Notes: a model not told the origin generated them from the letters alone. Numbered from the stretch's first letter, positions 33,813 through 45,170 are shown. The stretch is 64,000 nucleotides of DNA from Protea cynaroides (GCA_028583415.1 CM053276.1:56194814-56258813); one strand, 5' to 3'. Numbers and translations: made by a program.

Positions 33813-36133
33813 TGTAAAACCGGCACTCTACTAAGCCGGTCTAACCGTGTTGTGCTAGGTCTTCCCATCATTGTTTGATCTAGTAGACCAACCGTGTGAA
33901 GAAAGACCATGAGACCAGGTAAGCGATCGAATAAAAAACAATTAAAATTAAGTATATGGTTGACAACCTGAGTAGGTATGGTCAACCATACGATGAGGAA
34001 TGAACACCACTGATAATTAAATGTACGATCAATATTTTTAAACATATGATCGATGGATTTTGCGACCGTACGCTCCTAAGTCAAACTTCAAAGTTTGGAA
34101 ACTTTCTAAATAAAAGGGGGATCTCTTTCCTATTGTTGGAGAGCCCCATATTGAGAGTTTCTCTCTATAAAAAAAGACGTTCCTCAACCCTTATTTATCT
34201 TTTGGAACATTATCAAACCCTAGACCTAAGGGACAAAGAGAAAGAAAGAGAAGGAGAAGAGGAGAAGGAGAAGAAGACTAAGTGGAAGGTTTTACAGAGA
34301 AGGTTTTAGCTTTCTATTGTAAGCCAAGGTATAAAACTTAACTCTGGAGACGTAAATCCTATTAAATAAGGTTTCTATTATGGATTAGGGATGTCAAACT
34401 ATTATGATCCATGTGATCCTTGAGAAAATCTCAAGGATAACCATGAGGAATGGGTTTAGGGATAATGGTTAATGAGAAACTATAAATAATGGCCATAGAA
34501 TAACATTAAGATGAACTGAAGTAATGAGCCAAGAAATTAACTCAGGAATAACTCGAATTAAAAGTATTATTGACCAGAAATCATATGGTCGCAGCTATGG
34601 TCGATCATAGGGTGACTAGAGAGTCGTCCACCACCATTGAGAAAGAATTCGAAAAATGTATGGTTGCAAGTATGGTCGCATATAGTGCAACTATAGGGGA
34701 TCGATACAGGCATGTGACCACAGGACTAATCAGTCAACTATCAATGGTCAGATTTGATTTCCAACTACTGTAACATATTTCACGTAAATACTAACTTAAA
34801 TTCATATAAATCCTAGGTTGCTACATTGATTCAAAGAGAATTACAAGGCTTGGAAGGAGATCGAATATCGTTAAAAGGTGGGGGAACAATACCTGAACTA
34901 ATTGGATAATAACAAACTATTTTACTTTATTTTTCCAACGCAATGAATGGTGCTATATTTGTACGCTTGTAATGTTTATCTCACATGTCATCTAATATTA
35001 TTGTTATATTCTGCTCATGCATATTTAGTTCTGTCTATTTATAACATGATGATGATGATGCTAGGAATAGACATGTGATTGTATGTGTGTGGTCATTGTA
35101 TTTGATGCGAGTAACGCATCAGGGGGAGGACCTGGCATTGTAATTGAACCTGGTTATTGCACTTTAGCTCTATCTTTACTCAAGTCTTGCCCACTGACAT
35201 CGTCGTATCGCCATTACCTTAGCAAAACTATTACGTCGTAGGGTATAAGGGAGGTGGTCTCGGATCGTATGGTCTCTGACTCTGTCGGGGGGCCTTAGCT
35301 CTATCTCTATAGATGTATTGAGGGATGCTGGGGTGAGGCCTTGTATACATTTGGATGGCATTAAGATTGGTTAGTTGTAAGCCCAGTTTGCAAGCCCTCG
35401 CCAATAGAGGTTTACGTATGTGTATGGGTAGGGCATCAGGGAAAGTGTTGGCAGTGTATGATCCAGACACTTTAGTTCTATCTCTATTCCATGGGTGCAT
35501 ACGGGATGGCAATGGTATTTGATTCATTAGGAGGATTCTCACACTAGTGTATGGAGGTGCGGTGGTTGCCAATCCTTTCTATAGCACATTACAAACTTAA
35601 AAACCAGACCAAAGATATGAATTGAATGCATGCATATGTTTACGTATTATTTTGTTTGCTCACTAAGCCATGATGTGTGCATACCCTCTCGACGTGGAAT
35701 ATTTTTAGTTGATGATGCAGGTCCTACTGTAGAAGACTACATAAATGCACCGTCGTATGGACCCATAACGGCTATGAACGTAGAAGCTATGGATGATGCG
35801 CATGATCTGTCATGCTAGTGCAACCAATGTGTTTTTGAGTAGTTTAGTTATGTTTGAGTTTAGTTATGTTTTAGTAATAGAACTTGTAATGGATTATTTA
35901 CTTTATGTCTTGAGTTATTTAGAGATAACTGGATTAATTATTTAATATATCACTGTTAGACCTCAGTTCATTAATTATAAAGTCTTTCGCTTACTTATTT
36001 ATTATCATTAATTATTACTGTAAAATGTGTTTGGTTTGATATGGTTGGTACGGCCTATACAAGATCCTGGTTGAACCGTTGGTTTATGGATTGTTCATCA
36101 CACCACTATTTAGTTCAGAATTGGGGTGAGACA
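33813..36133 (+). repeat. 3' LTR of element 2 (2.32 kb)
   Basis: Same architecture as the 5' copy: motif clusters at 33955-34075 and 34582-34735, TATA region near 34167, splice-like sites at about 34319 and 35720, U5 frame at 35721-35842. CpG-containing motif words are often changed to TG or CA here, as expected of methylated cytosine decay. Confidence 0.9.
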
Positions 36134-37346
36134 TTTACTGTCTCTTCTGCATGTAATGCTCTAAGAAAGAAAGTAGATCAAAAAAGCTGGACTTCTACTG
36201 TCTGGAATAAAAGTATGCTAAATGAGTCATTATTTGGTTGGGGATGATGTATGAGTAGGCAGTCTACTGATGATGCTATTCGTCGAAGGTATGTATGCAT
36301 TGTTTCAAGATGTTATATTTGTCATAAAGAGGAGGAGACTTTTAGCCATCTATTTTTTGAATGTGGATTTGTTCAAAAAGTATGGATTTCTATTTTAACA
36401 CTTTCTAATTTCAATTGGGTTGGGCATTCATCATCAGATTCCCTTCTTCAATAGTGGAGATTTAAGAAACTAATTGCTCCTCTCAAGGAGTTATAACATT
36501 TGGAAGACGAGGAATTTATGCTGCTATGATGGGAAGATGGCGTGTTTAAATTGAGTCATGTATAAAATTGGGAAAGGGGTTCATTCCCTCACTTTAACTA
36601 AGCATTGTGTGGTAAGATCTTTGGTTGATTTGCATATTAAGCTACATTTTTCTCTCATTTCCATGTCTGCAAAGCCAGCTCGAATAATTCCAGTGTTATA
36701 GAAAAAGCCACCTGTAGGGTGGTGGAAATTAAACATTGATGGATGCTCCTCAGGCAATCCTGGCAATGTAGGTTTGGGAGGGGTGTTTCATGATTGTACT
36801 AGCAAAGTCATTCTTGCATTCTCTAAATTCATTGGGGAAGGAACTAATTATCAAGCAAAGTTTATGGCAGCAGTGAGAGGATTGAAGCTGGCTGTGCAAA
36901 ATAGGTTTTACAGGTTATGGGTTGATAGTGACTCCACTTCTGTCATAGGATGTTTCATGGAAATGAAATCACATGGCATTGGAAGCAAGAATGGGAAGCA
37001 ATCTGTTATAAATTCTCAGCCCTTAGAATAACTCATTGTTTCAGGAATCAAATGTAGTAGCAAATGGGCTTGCAAAATGGACAGCGACGAAGATGAATTC
37101 TTGCTCTTGGATTACCTGTCCAGACTTTGTTGCTAGTGATGTAATATGGATGCTTCTGAACGTTAACGTTTCAGATTTGTATCTACAACCTGATCAAAGT
37201 ACATTAATATGATATTTTGTGAGACCACAAATGGATCCTACTGATGGCCATGCCGAAGGTGGGATAGACCATTTGGTGGTTTGTATTATCATTGTTTTTT
37301 TTATTTTCATTAATGCAATTTGCCTGACCCTTTAGCAAAAAAAAAA
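36134..37346 (+). pseudogene. LINE 2 second part: zinc-finger region, RNase H and poly(A)
   Basis: The frame resumes 'FTVSSACNALRKK' after the target duplication. A zf-RVT-like segment follows ('RCYICHKEEETFSHLFFEC', about 36310-36360), then a C-terminal RNase H of the plant LINE type: 'VGWWKLNIDGCSSGNPGNVG' (about 36717) and 'LWVDSDSTSVIGCF'. Stops and shifts interrupt it. A run of ten A (37337-37346) ends the element. Imperfect flanks (TTACTTAGTATG before, TTACTCTATGTATG after) may be a decayed target duplication. Confidence 0.9.
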
Positions 37347-37489
37347 GTTACTCTATGTATGGTTATGGATGGAATGATGGTTGGTGTTGGTATCCTCTGA
37401 GTATTTATCTTGGTTGGACTGTAATTAGAATGATCAGTGGTTTAATCACCAGCGAAAATTTTACATATAATAAATTGGGGGTGTGACAA
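37347..37489 (+). repeat. LTR fragment, right part (continues from 22805)
   Basis: It ends AATTGGGGGTGTGACA at 37489 with no primer site after it, so it is the outer end of a chromovirus 3' LTR. The insertion it ends lies within the Tat additional ORF, which resumes at 37490. Confidence 0.6.
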
Positions 37490-38040
37490 CCCCTGTTGAT
37501 GCTACAACTGACACGGCTTCTTTTCTGCCAGTGGCCCTTCCTCTTGCTGATGAATGTATCCCTCAGTCTCTCTTTGATCCGCAAGCTCAAGTGCCTACTG
37601 TCATAGTCCCGGCCACTGCTGCCCAAGCTTTTGATCCTCCTTCCTCTGTGCCTGGTGAAGAAAATCCCTAGGAATACCTGTGAAGAAGAAAACTCCTCAT
37701 GCATGAAGAAAATTTTATCCTTTTTTGTTTTATGAAGGAACTCTTTTGTACTTTTCCCTCTTTTTTTATGAACACTATCTTGTACTATTTTTGTCTATGA
37801 GTCAAGGCATATTTTTCATAACAATCATTGTGGTGTGACCATGTGTTGAATTTTTTTGTCCTTGGAAAAGTTTAAAAATGACATAAATATACAACTCATT
37901 TTTCCTTTGGTATTTCTTTGGTTCTGAGGCTTTTGACCATGCATTGATCAAAATTGTTGAAGGCATATCCTTCCCATTATAGTTCTACTTCACCATGCCC
38001 ATTCATCGATCCTTAGAGGGTAGGTACCCACCCTATGAGG
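37490..38040 (+). pseudogene. Tat-type additional ORF, C-terminal part and 3' flank
   Basis: An open frame up to a TAG at 37669-37671 gives an Ala/Pro-rich tail ('FLPVALPLADECIPQSLFDP', 'VPATAAQAFDPPSS'). It is probably the C-terminus of the ORF whose start lies at 18362, about 18.6 kb away, split by the nested insertions. The following 370 bases are AT-rich with no gene and would be its 3' untranslated side. The link is inferred from position, strand and lack of similarity to the chromoviruses. Confidence 0.38.
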
Positions 38041-38103
38041 TTTAATGCACAAGGGAACCATGGGCTGTAAAGTTAAACTTGCTTATCGAGGTGTTACCAA
38101 CCT

Positions 38104-38432
38104 AGTTGATCCTCCGAGCCTTAGCAACATTATTAGTGCAAACATAGTTACCGAGGCTATGGTTTGCATCAAGGTGTCAACGGCAATGGTCAACCATATG
38201 CAATTCAGCTTCCTTGAACTAGTCTTGGATGCTGAAGTTATTGTCCACTTCGAGGCTTCACCAACAATGGTCGAACCGCCGAGCTTCAGCTTCCTTGATG
38301 TAGTCATGGATGTTGAAGTTAATGTCTGCATTATGGCTTTGCCGACAATGCTCAACCCTCCGAGCTTCAACTTCCTTGATGTAGTCTTGGATGCTGAAGT
38401 TATTATCTGCATTGAGGCTTTGCCAACGATGG
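38104..38432. repeat. 81-bp minisatellite, about four units, in the Tat element
   Basis: Units begin near 38104, 38185, 38266 and 38347 with exact 81-base spacing. They contain CTTCCTTGATGTAGTC and GATGCTGAAGTTATT-type words. The period is a multiple of three, so both strands show long but meaningless repeat-coded frames. Tandem repeats between pol and the 3' LTR are known in the Tat/Ogre lineage as a source of satellite DNA. Confidence 0.88.
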
Positions 38433-38449
38433 TCAATGTTGGATATTCG

Positions 38450-39573
38450 CACATTTTTGGCACTGCCTACACTTTCTCATGTACTCCTCACATTGTTTCA
38501 CAATGTTGGGAAAGTAATATCCTTGTCAAATAAGCTTCTGGGCAAGTGTTCGGCCTGCTTGTTGACTTTCACATAACCCCTCATGAACATCCTTAATTGT
38601 ACTTGCGGCCTCGGATGGGTGCAGGCACCTCAAGAGAGGCAATGAGAATGCCTTCTTGTATAGTATGCCTTCATACACCATGTACCATTTGGACCTTGTC
38701 GGGGTTTTCCTAGTTTCTTTCCTATCATCAGGTAGTTTACCATCCTTTAAATATAAGATAATTGGATCCATCAAACAAGGCTCATCCACTATCATGTTGA
38801 TGTGGATCTCGACGCCTACCTTGGGCATGATACTTGAGTGAGGGAGAGGGAGTCTGCTGATATACACCGAGTAGTTAAATTGAGAAAGGTTGGAGCTCAG
38901 CAACTTTGACAACATATTTGCCTCGGCGTTATCCTCTCTGTCAATGTTTTGGATATTGAACTTGCAGAACGCCAAGGTCAACTCTTTTACTTTTTCAAGG
39001 TAAGCTTACATCTTGGTTACCTTGGCCCCATAATCACCTATCACCTTTTTGACCTCAACTTGAGAGTAGCTATAGGCTGAAAGGTGTGTGACCATCAAAC
39101 CCCTTGAAGCTGAAGTCCGATTATCAAAGCTTCGTACTCAATATCATTATTGGTGATTGGGAACCCAAAATTAACTGCACTCGTGATTTTGAATCCCTCA
39201 GGGCACGTCAAGAATACTCCTACCCCAGCTTGGTTTTCGCTCGAGACGTCCTCTTCAAACTGAGTCCTAGATGGAGGCGTAGGCTCAGGTGGAGGAGTTG
39301 GTCATTTAACCTTTATTGCAGTCTTGAGATCCTCTGGATCATCCTCTAAGGTACTCTCTATAAGAAAATATGCCAAAGCTTGAGCTTTTAGTACTATCTG
39401 AGGCATGAGCTGAAGGTCAAATTCTCCTAGTTCTATGGCAAGGTTATCAACCTTCTTGGAATGTCATTCTGAGCCACCACCTTCTTCTAAGGATTTATTG
39501 TAAGCACTATGATGGTGTAGGCCTAGAAGTATGGCCTCAGGTTACGGGCAGCCGTTACGAGGGCAAGTGCATG
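38450..39573 (-). pseudogene. pol: Tat-type gypsy pol: RNase H and integrase N-terminus
   Basis: On the minus strand from 39573: 'ALALVTAARNLRPYF', 'LGEFDLQLMPQIVLKAQALA' across breaks, RNase H 'EGFKITSAVNFGFPITNNDI' with 'EYEALI', then a long open part (38981-38526) 'NIQNIDREDNAEANMLSKLL', 'DPIILYLKDGKLPDDRKETR' and 'PLLRCLHPSEA'. It ends in an integrase zinc-finger ('CRQCQKCANIQH', about 38460). The catalytic core is absent. The minisatellite follows instead. These motifs separate it from the chromoviruses. The element is cut at 39573/39574 by element 4. Confidence 0.85.
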
Positions 39574-41764
39574 TGTAAGACCCAATCCAAAATCCTCATG
39601 ATTTAGATATCTCGGTATCGGGTCTTACTGTGCCAACCCTTGGCACCTAGTCTTGTAATCTACCATATGATATGGGTCAGCCCCTTAGGTCATCTAGTGA
39701 TACTAGATCATGTAGGAGGAGATACTTGAAGCCTAAGAAGCATTACCATCAAATTGGGCCCACGGAACTAAGCCCAAATGTATTTTAAGCTCAACTAGAG
39801 CCATAATTGGATAAACGATCTTCTATTTGACTTCCACCGGTTGAACAAGAGTAGCACACTCTTTCTCTCTACGGGTTACTATAAATAAGGAGGTCCTTCT
39901 CCTTATTCCTCTTTTTCGTTGGCTGCCTTTAGTGTGAGAGTATGTAAGGGGAGAAACATAGGGTGTGAAGCTTGAAGCTCAAGCTAGGGACTCAAGCTTA
40001 AGCATCATTTTTCCTTGAGGTAGGTCCCCATCCTTTCCTCTTATTTTCATTCTTGTGGGAGAATGCATGCTAGAGACCATGGTAGAACTCCACCATTGAT
40101 GGCCTCATGAATGAAGACTGAAGCTTAACCTAGGAACCTAGATTCTTTCCCTCTCCATGAAATGGAGATGACAATGGGATCTAAATGACTCCCATTGTGT
40201 TCAGGATATGTGTTTGCACCACTTAGAGTCAAGGAAACCATGATGGGAAACCTTCCCCAAAGAAGGAAACCTTCTTTGGTTACCTTCTTTGGTTCATATT
40301 TGGCTTTGTGGGTCAGAATTAGAGAGACAAGAACTGGCGGACTGGTAGTGGCCCTAACACTGGTTGAGTTACAACTTGTCCTTCGCCAAGGCAAATACCT
40401 TGGCCCGTTAGACCAAGTAGTATTCAAAGCCACCGAATTGGAGCCACCTGATAGGAAGAAAGATCCACCAGGTACGTTACATCGGCTAAGTACATGGCAT
40501 CGTTTCACCATGCATCCGTATAAGCTTATTTACAAGAGGAGGCATTGTCAGATGACCGAACATCCGACTTAGCCTCTGAATAACCTATTGGAACCCTCAC
40601 TATTGCAAACAGTATGTGAACTGGATGACCGATCTGGAGATCAATCATTTGATTTATCTATTGGTTCAGTATACGTAAGAAATGACTAAGTGTTAACTGG
40701 CTTCATGTATCGGAGGAATGCCTAATAGGTTCTATTTACCGGTTTAGTCTATTTTGACTTATAATTCTAGGAATGATTAGAAAGACCTACTTTTTGGTTC
40801 CTGGCTTATTTAGGACCCGTGCATGGACTCTAAGACTTCTATGCTGATTTAAAAGATGTTCACAAACCTAATGAAGCTTATTTAAGTAAATTAGATAAAA
40901 CACTGCGGGTAGTGGACGAGGCCTTCTGCCAGCTTCAAGGTTCAGGAGCAGCTTTGGTGTCAGCAAATGAGGGGTTGGGTCACATAAAGTTTGAGCATGT
41001 GCTTATTGTTTGTTCAATGCTGTTTTTCTTTTATAACATGCCATCCCATGAAATGTTTGTAAGTATTCATGCATTAGTATTATAATAATAACTATGTATG
41101 TTGATTATTGTATGATGGATGTGTGGCATGTGGGAGAACCATACAAGAGCCATACGGTTGGGTTTTGGTTGGTACCTTAGTAAAGACACGATGATCCATA
41201 GGAGTGGGGATCCAGGGTTCTCTATTGGGGTACACCCCATGTATGGTGTGGTTCATGTAACAGATGACTTCTGGAATTCACGTTGGGCTTGGTTGAACCT
41301 TAATGGAGACACTACGAACCATGGGAGTGGGGATTCGGAGATCTCTATTGGGGTGTAGTTTTGTTTTAGACTCTATATGATGGGCATGTGGAGTGTGGGA
41401 GCACAAAACATGTTCCACGTGGGCATGCTATGCTCTAGTAGACACGATCAATCTATGGGAGTGGAATGGGGATTCTTGCTGGAGTATAGTTTTATTCACT
41501 GCATACACATGCCATGATAAATCATTGATTGATATGGTTATGATTGTATTATGGAGTAGATGATCGTATGACGTATAGGAGTATGTTACATGGTCATATA
41601 CCCGGTTACACCTTAGTGGGGGCACGGTCAGTTATTGAGAATGGACCGGGGATCTCTGTTGGGGTGTAACCCTTTATTTTTTATGTTATCATCTTCATGC
41701 ATCAACTTGGTCAAGTGATTTATACTTTAGCGAGGGGAATTTAATCCAGGCGGTGGGCTACGAA
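39574..41764 (+). repeat. Element 4 5' LTR, first part
   Basis: It starts TGTAAGACCCAATCC at 39574. The word ACCGGTTGAACAAGAG lies at 39836-39851, a TATA box TATAAATAAG at 39880-39889, and a 5' splice-like site TGAG|GTAGGT near 40019. The distal part has four degenerate copies of a module (41140-41670). It continues at about 51991 after the nested element 3. Total LTR length without element 3 is about 3.0 kb. Confidence 0.75.
41140..41670 (+). repeat. Degenerate tandem modules in the element 4 LTR
   Basis: Four imperfect copies of a pattern with CCTTAGT..AGACACGATGATC, CATAGGAGTGGGGAT and TCTATTGGGGTGTA, near 41172, 41296, 41430 and 41605. Other families show different degenerate modules in the same R-U5 position. 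Confidence 0.7.
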
Positions 41765-44052
41765 TGTAAGACCCGCATGCCACAAACCCGGCCTAACCTT
41801 ACATTTCGTGTCGGGACCCGTCTACATATCATGGTCGAGCCAAGTGGACCAAGTGTGTAAAGAAACCCAAGACCCAATATGAAAATTTACCCAAAAATAG
41901 TCAAAATGAGGGTAGGGTCGCATGTTTTAATAGGCAGGTCCGACCCTCCCATCGACCCTCACCATCGACCCTCAACCATGGGTCGCAGGGTCTATGAGTT
42001 GTCCGACCCTCCCATCGACGCTCGACATTCGGGAAACACAGCACGAACTGAAAATTGAGAAACCTTCCTAATTTCGATTGGAACCTTTCCTAAACTCAAT
42101 GGGACTTATTTTGGGAGGTTTTACTCTATAAACAGGACGTCCATAAGACTCTTTCACTCCTTTTACAACCCTAATTGGATTGAGAGAAAGAGAAGAGAAG
42201 GAAGAGAAGAAGAGAAGGAAAACTTGAAGAAAAGGCTAAGAACGAGGAGGAAATTCTGAGGAAACTCTGAATCTCAGCAAACCTAAGGTATGAATACATT
42301 CCCCATGATTTATTTAAGACTTTAGAATGGTTTATGAAGAGGGTATGACTTAGAAGAAACCCAAACCATCTACCCATGGTTAGGTTTTCATGGAAAACCA
42401 TGGAGGAATTCATTGAAACCATGTAGGTGAATAAAGAATAGTTCTAAACCATAGAACATGTATAGAATGGATTGTGGAAGTAAGCCATAGGACCCAACCA
42501 TGAAAGAGATAACAAAATTTGATATTTTCGACTCAAACCATGGAGGGTCGCACCTAGGGTCGATGGCAGATCCGACCCTAGCATCGACCCTCAGTGTTCG
42601 GGAAGTTCAGATTAGGGGGAGGGTCGCACCCAGGGTCGATCAGGACTCCAACCCTACCTCCGACCCTCAGTTTACAGAATGGTTTTTAAATTCAGAATTA
42701 ATTCTAATTAAATTCTATCGACTTTGTTAGGTCTTCTAGCAATATAATAACATTATAAAGGTGATTCTAAAGCTTGGAAAAGTATCTATTAGCAAGCTAA
42801 GGTGAGGAAATAGAACTCTAAACTAATTGGTTAGTAACAAACTATTCTCTCTTTTCTTGAGTCCAATGCCATGCCTGATTCTATGCGAATATGTTTGTAA
42901 TGTGCATACAACATGTCATCCAATATTTCTATTACTTGTTCATGCATATCTACTTTATTGTTTATAACATGATGATGATGATGATTATAGGAATAGGCAT
43001 GTGATTGTATGTGTGTGGTTGGTGTACTTGATGCGAGCGAGTATCATGGGAGGTGTGATGAGAACGTCAATAAACGTTAACCTTTGGTGGGTCTCAGCAC
43101 TTTAGCTCTATCTCTAACTCAAGTCTTGTGCATTAGCATCGTCGTATCGCCATTATCTTAGCAGAACTATTATGTCGTAGAGTATCAGGGGAGGAGGTCT
43201 CGGTCCTTGAGTCCTATACTCTACCGGGGGGCCTTAGCTCTATCTCTATGGATGTTCTGAGGGATGCTGGGGTGAAGCATTGGATACACTGTTTGGCATT
43301 CGGATTGGTTAGTTGCGAGCCCAGTTTACAGCCCTCGCCAACAGGGGCTTACGTGTTGGTATGGCACTATATAGCAATAAACGTTAACCTTTGTTATATA
43401 ATGTTCATGATTGGGTGCATGTGAATCGACGATAAACGTGATCTTCGGGTGACGTCACACACTTGTGTATAGAGGCGGGGTCAATAAACGTTAACCTTTG
43501 ACCACCTAAACCTTTCTATTGCATATTGCAAACTATAAACCAAACCAAAGATATGAATTGACTGCATGCATATGTATTGTTGCATTGTTTTGTTTACTCA
43601 CTGAGCTCAAGTTGGAGTGCTGACCCTCGCGCCTTTAATTATTTTTAGTTTCTGATGTTGCAGGTACTATGATTGAAGATTTTGTCTACACGTCAACATA
43701 TGAACGGGTGGAGGCTATGAATGAGCAAGCTGTGTAGAACGAACATGGTTCGTTAAGCGAGTGTTGCAACGGTGGATACGTTTAGTATTTGGTTTTCGTA
43801 TTTGGATATTGTAATATGTATTAAGTTATGTTTTGGTTACTTGGAAAAAATGGAATATTAATTATTTATCATGATTAGACCTCAGTTCATTATCTGTAAG
43901 ACTTCCGCTATTTATTTTATTACCTTTGATTAATGTGGAATGTGTTTTGGTTTATCATATGTGGGATAGCCTATTGTGAGATCCTGGTTGAACCGTTTGT
44001 TTATTGAAGGTTCATCACACCATTCTGGTTGGTGTATAATTGGGGTGTAACA
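41765..44052 (+). repeat. 5' LTR of element 3 (2.29 kb)
   Basis: TGTAAGACCCGCATGCC to GGGGTGTAACA. Motif cluster at 41925-42035 with GAGGGTCG/CGACCCTC words, TATA CTCTATAAACAGG (42124-), GA-rich leader (42170-42240), 5' splice site AAG|GTATGA at 42288. Second cluster at 42540-42675. The 19-mer CAATAAACGTTAACCTTTG occurs at 43068, 43375 and 43482. The 3' splice site GTTGCAG ends at 43663, and the U5 frame (ATG 43669) is stopped after 22 codons by a TAG. Confidence 0.92.
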
Positions 44053-44055
44053 ACT

Positions 44056-44067
44056 TGGTATCAGAGC
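44056..44067 (+). promoter_or_regulatory. Primer-binding site of element 3
   Basis: Perfect TGGTATCAGAGC, three bases after the LTR end. Initiator tRNA-Met type. Confidence 0.92.
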
Positions 44068-44287
44068 ATCTCATAGGCCTTACCCATTAAACCTGAATAC
44101 TTCTACTGGAGTCCATGAACTGAGATAGGATAAATTAAAAGCTTTAATACCAACAAACCATAAGTTCCTGTGTTGGTTGAGACAGAACTTAAACAAGACA
44201 ATAATGTACATATAAAATGTGAAATCATATATATACACTCAAACAGAAAGAGAAGACCAAAAATCATCCTAATAAATAAATAATATA

Positions 44288-44317
44288 GGGTATTATCTAT
44301 AAGTTGAGTAATTATCC
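44288..44317 (+). ncRNA. Conserved 30-nt stem-loop, element 3 copy
   Basis: GGGTA and TTATCC are kept at the ends, while the loop has diverged mainly by C-to-T changes (TCTATAAG where others have TCCACAAG). It is 220 bases after the primer site. No antisense ORF remains next to it in this element. Confidence 0.45.
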
Positions 44318-45170
44318 GAGTATACAAAGGATATAGTACTGTAGCAAGAAGGGAGCTTCTGTAAAGCAGAAAATTAAAATACCGAGTTGGTACTCAAAAG
44401 ATGTGAAACTCGATGTATGACAAAGGAAGGAGAAAATGGCTAGTAATGTCTAATTTCCCGCAAAGGTAAAGGGAAAGATCTCAGGCTAAATCCGACAGAG
44501 ATAAGAGAATAATGGCCACATAATAAGAATAAGAGCAACTATAAAGAGGCTTAAGCTCTACTCCTCGGTGACGTGGAGACTCAGAGTGAGATCCATTACA
44601 AGCTGATCTATTGCCCACTAAGCAAGAAGTGGTTGTTGCAACTTGACCCCACCACTATCTGGGTCGAGAACGGGTAATGAAAACTCATCTGAGTTGCTAA
44701 TCAGATTAGAGCAAATAAGAAGAGGTGAACAACCAGGCCACTCCAGCCAACCACTTGGACTATTAAGTACCTTGGTTATGGTTGTAATAAACTTGGCACA
44801 ATAAGAATACAAGAGCAACCACAAATGAGACCGATTATGCAAGTTGCTATGTAAATCACTACCCAAGTTACCGATGCTACATCAACACCTCCGGGTCAAA
44901 CCAAGTACGGTGCCAACTAGTAGCGACACTATACCCCAATACATGTTAGCACACAGTACCTACCGTACAGCAAGTCCCAGTAATGCACACCCCAGGGCAG
45001 AAGTTTGGTGCACAACAAGCAGTGTATCAAGGTGGTTAACCTTATTAGCCACCGATGTATGGGATAGTTGCATCATGACAGAATGATCCGATAAGGATTG
45101 AAGAAAGTCTTCTGAAGATGATACCTCGGACATTTTCAGCAAAGGATCAAATCTATTATGGCCATATAAA
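44318..45170 (+). pseudogene. gag: Element 3 leader and gag N-terminal remnant
   Basis: Plus-strand pieces around 44760-45160, such as 'MQVAM', 'TTQVTDATSTPPGQTKYGA', 'VMHTPGQKFGAQQAVYQGG' and 'NDPIRIEESLLKMIPRTFSA', match the N-terminal gag of elements 1 and 2. Stops are frequent, and gag breaks off near 45165. 44318-44750 has no gene. Confidence 0.6.

Larger units (their letters stand above)
24226..36133 (+). mobile_element. Element 2: complete chromovirus-like LTR retrotransposon, 11.9 kb, inserted in LINE 2
   Basis: Both LTRs (24226-26567, 33813-36133) start TGTAA and end in ACA. The 5-bp target duplication TTTAC is exact at 24221-24225 and 36134-36138. Removing the element and one TTTAC rejoins the LINE frame ('NGVFTV' + 'SSACNAL'). 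Internally the order is primer site, stem-loop, antisense ORF (minus), gag, protease, RT-RNase H, integrase and polypurine tract. The LTRs differ at many positions, many of them C-to-T or G-to-A, so the insertion is old and the coding part is heavily decayed. Confidence 0.95.

Noticed and set aside
38045..38533. 162-codon plus-strand frame with repeated 'PPSFSFLDVV' blocks, and minus-strand counterpart
   Set aside because: The 81-bp tandem unit is a multiple of three, so any frame stays open. It begins in the Tat 3' region and overlaps the integrase remnant.
40125..40572. Overlapping 128- and 125-codon frames on opposite strands
   Set aside because: They lie in the LTR of element 4 with no family resemblance. 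Opposite-strand overlap is typical of chance.
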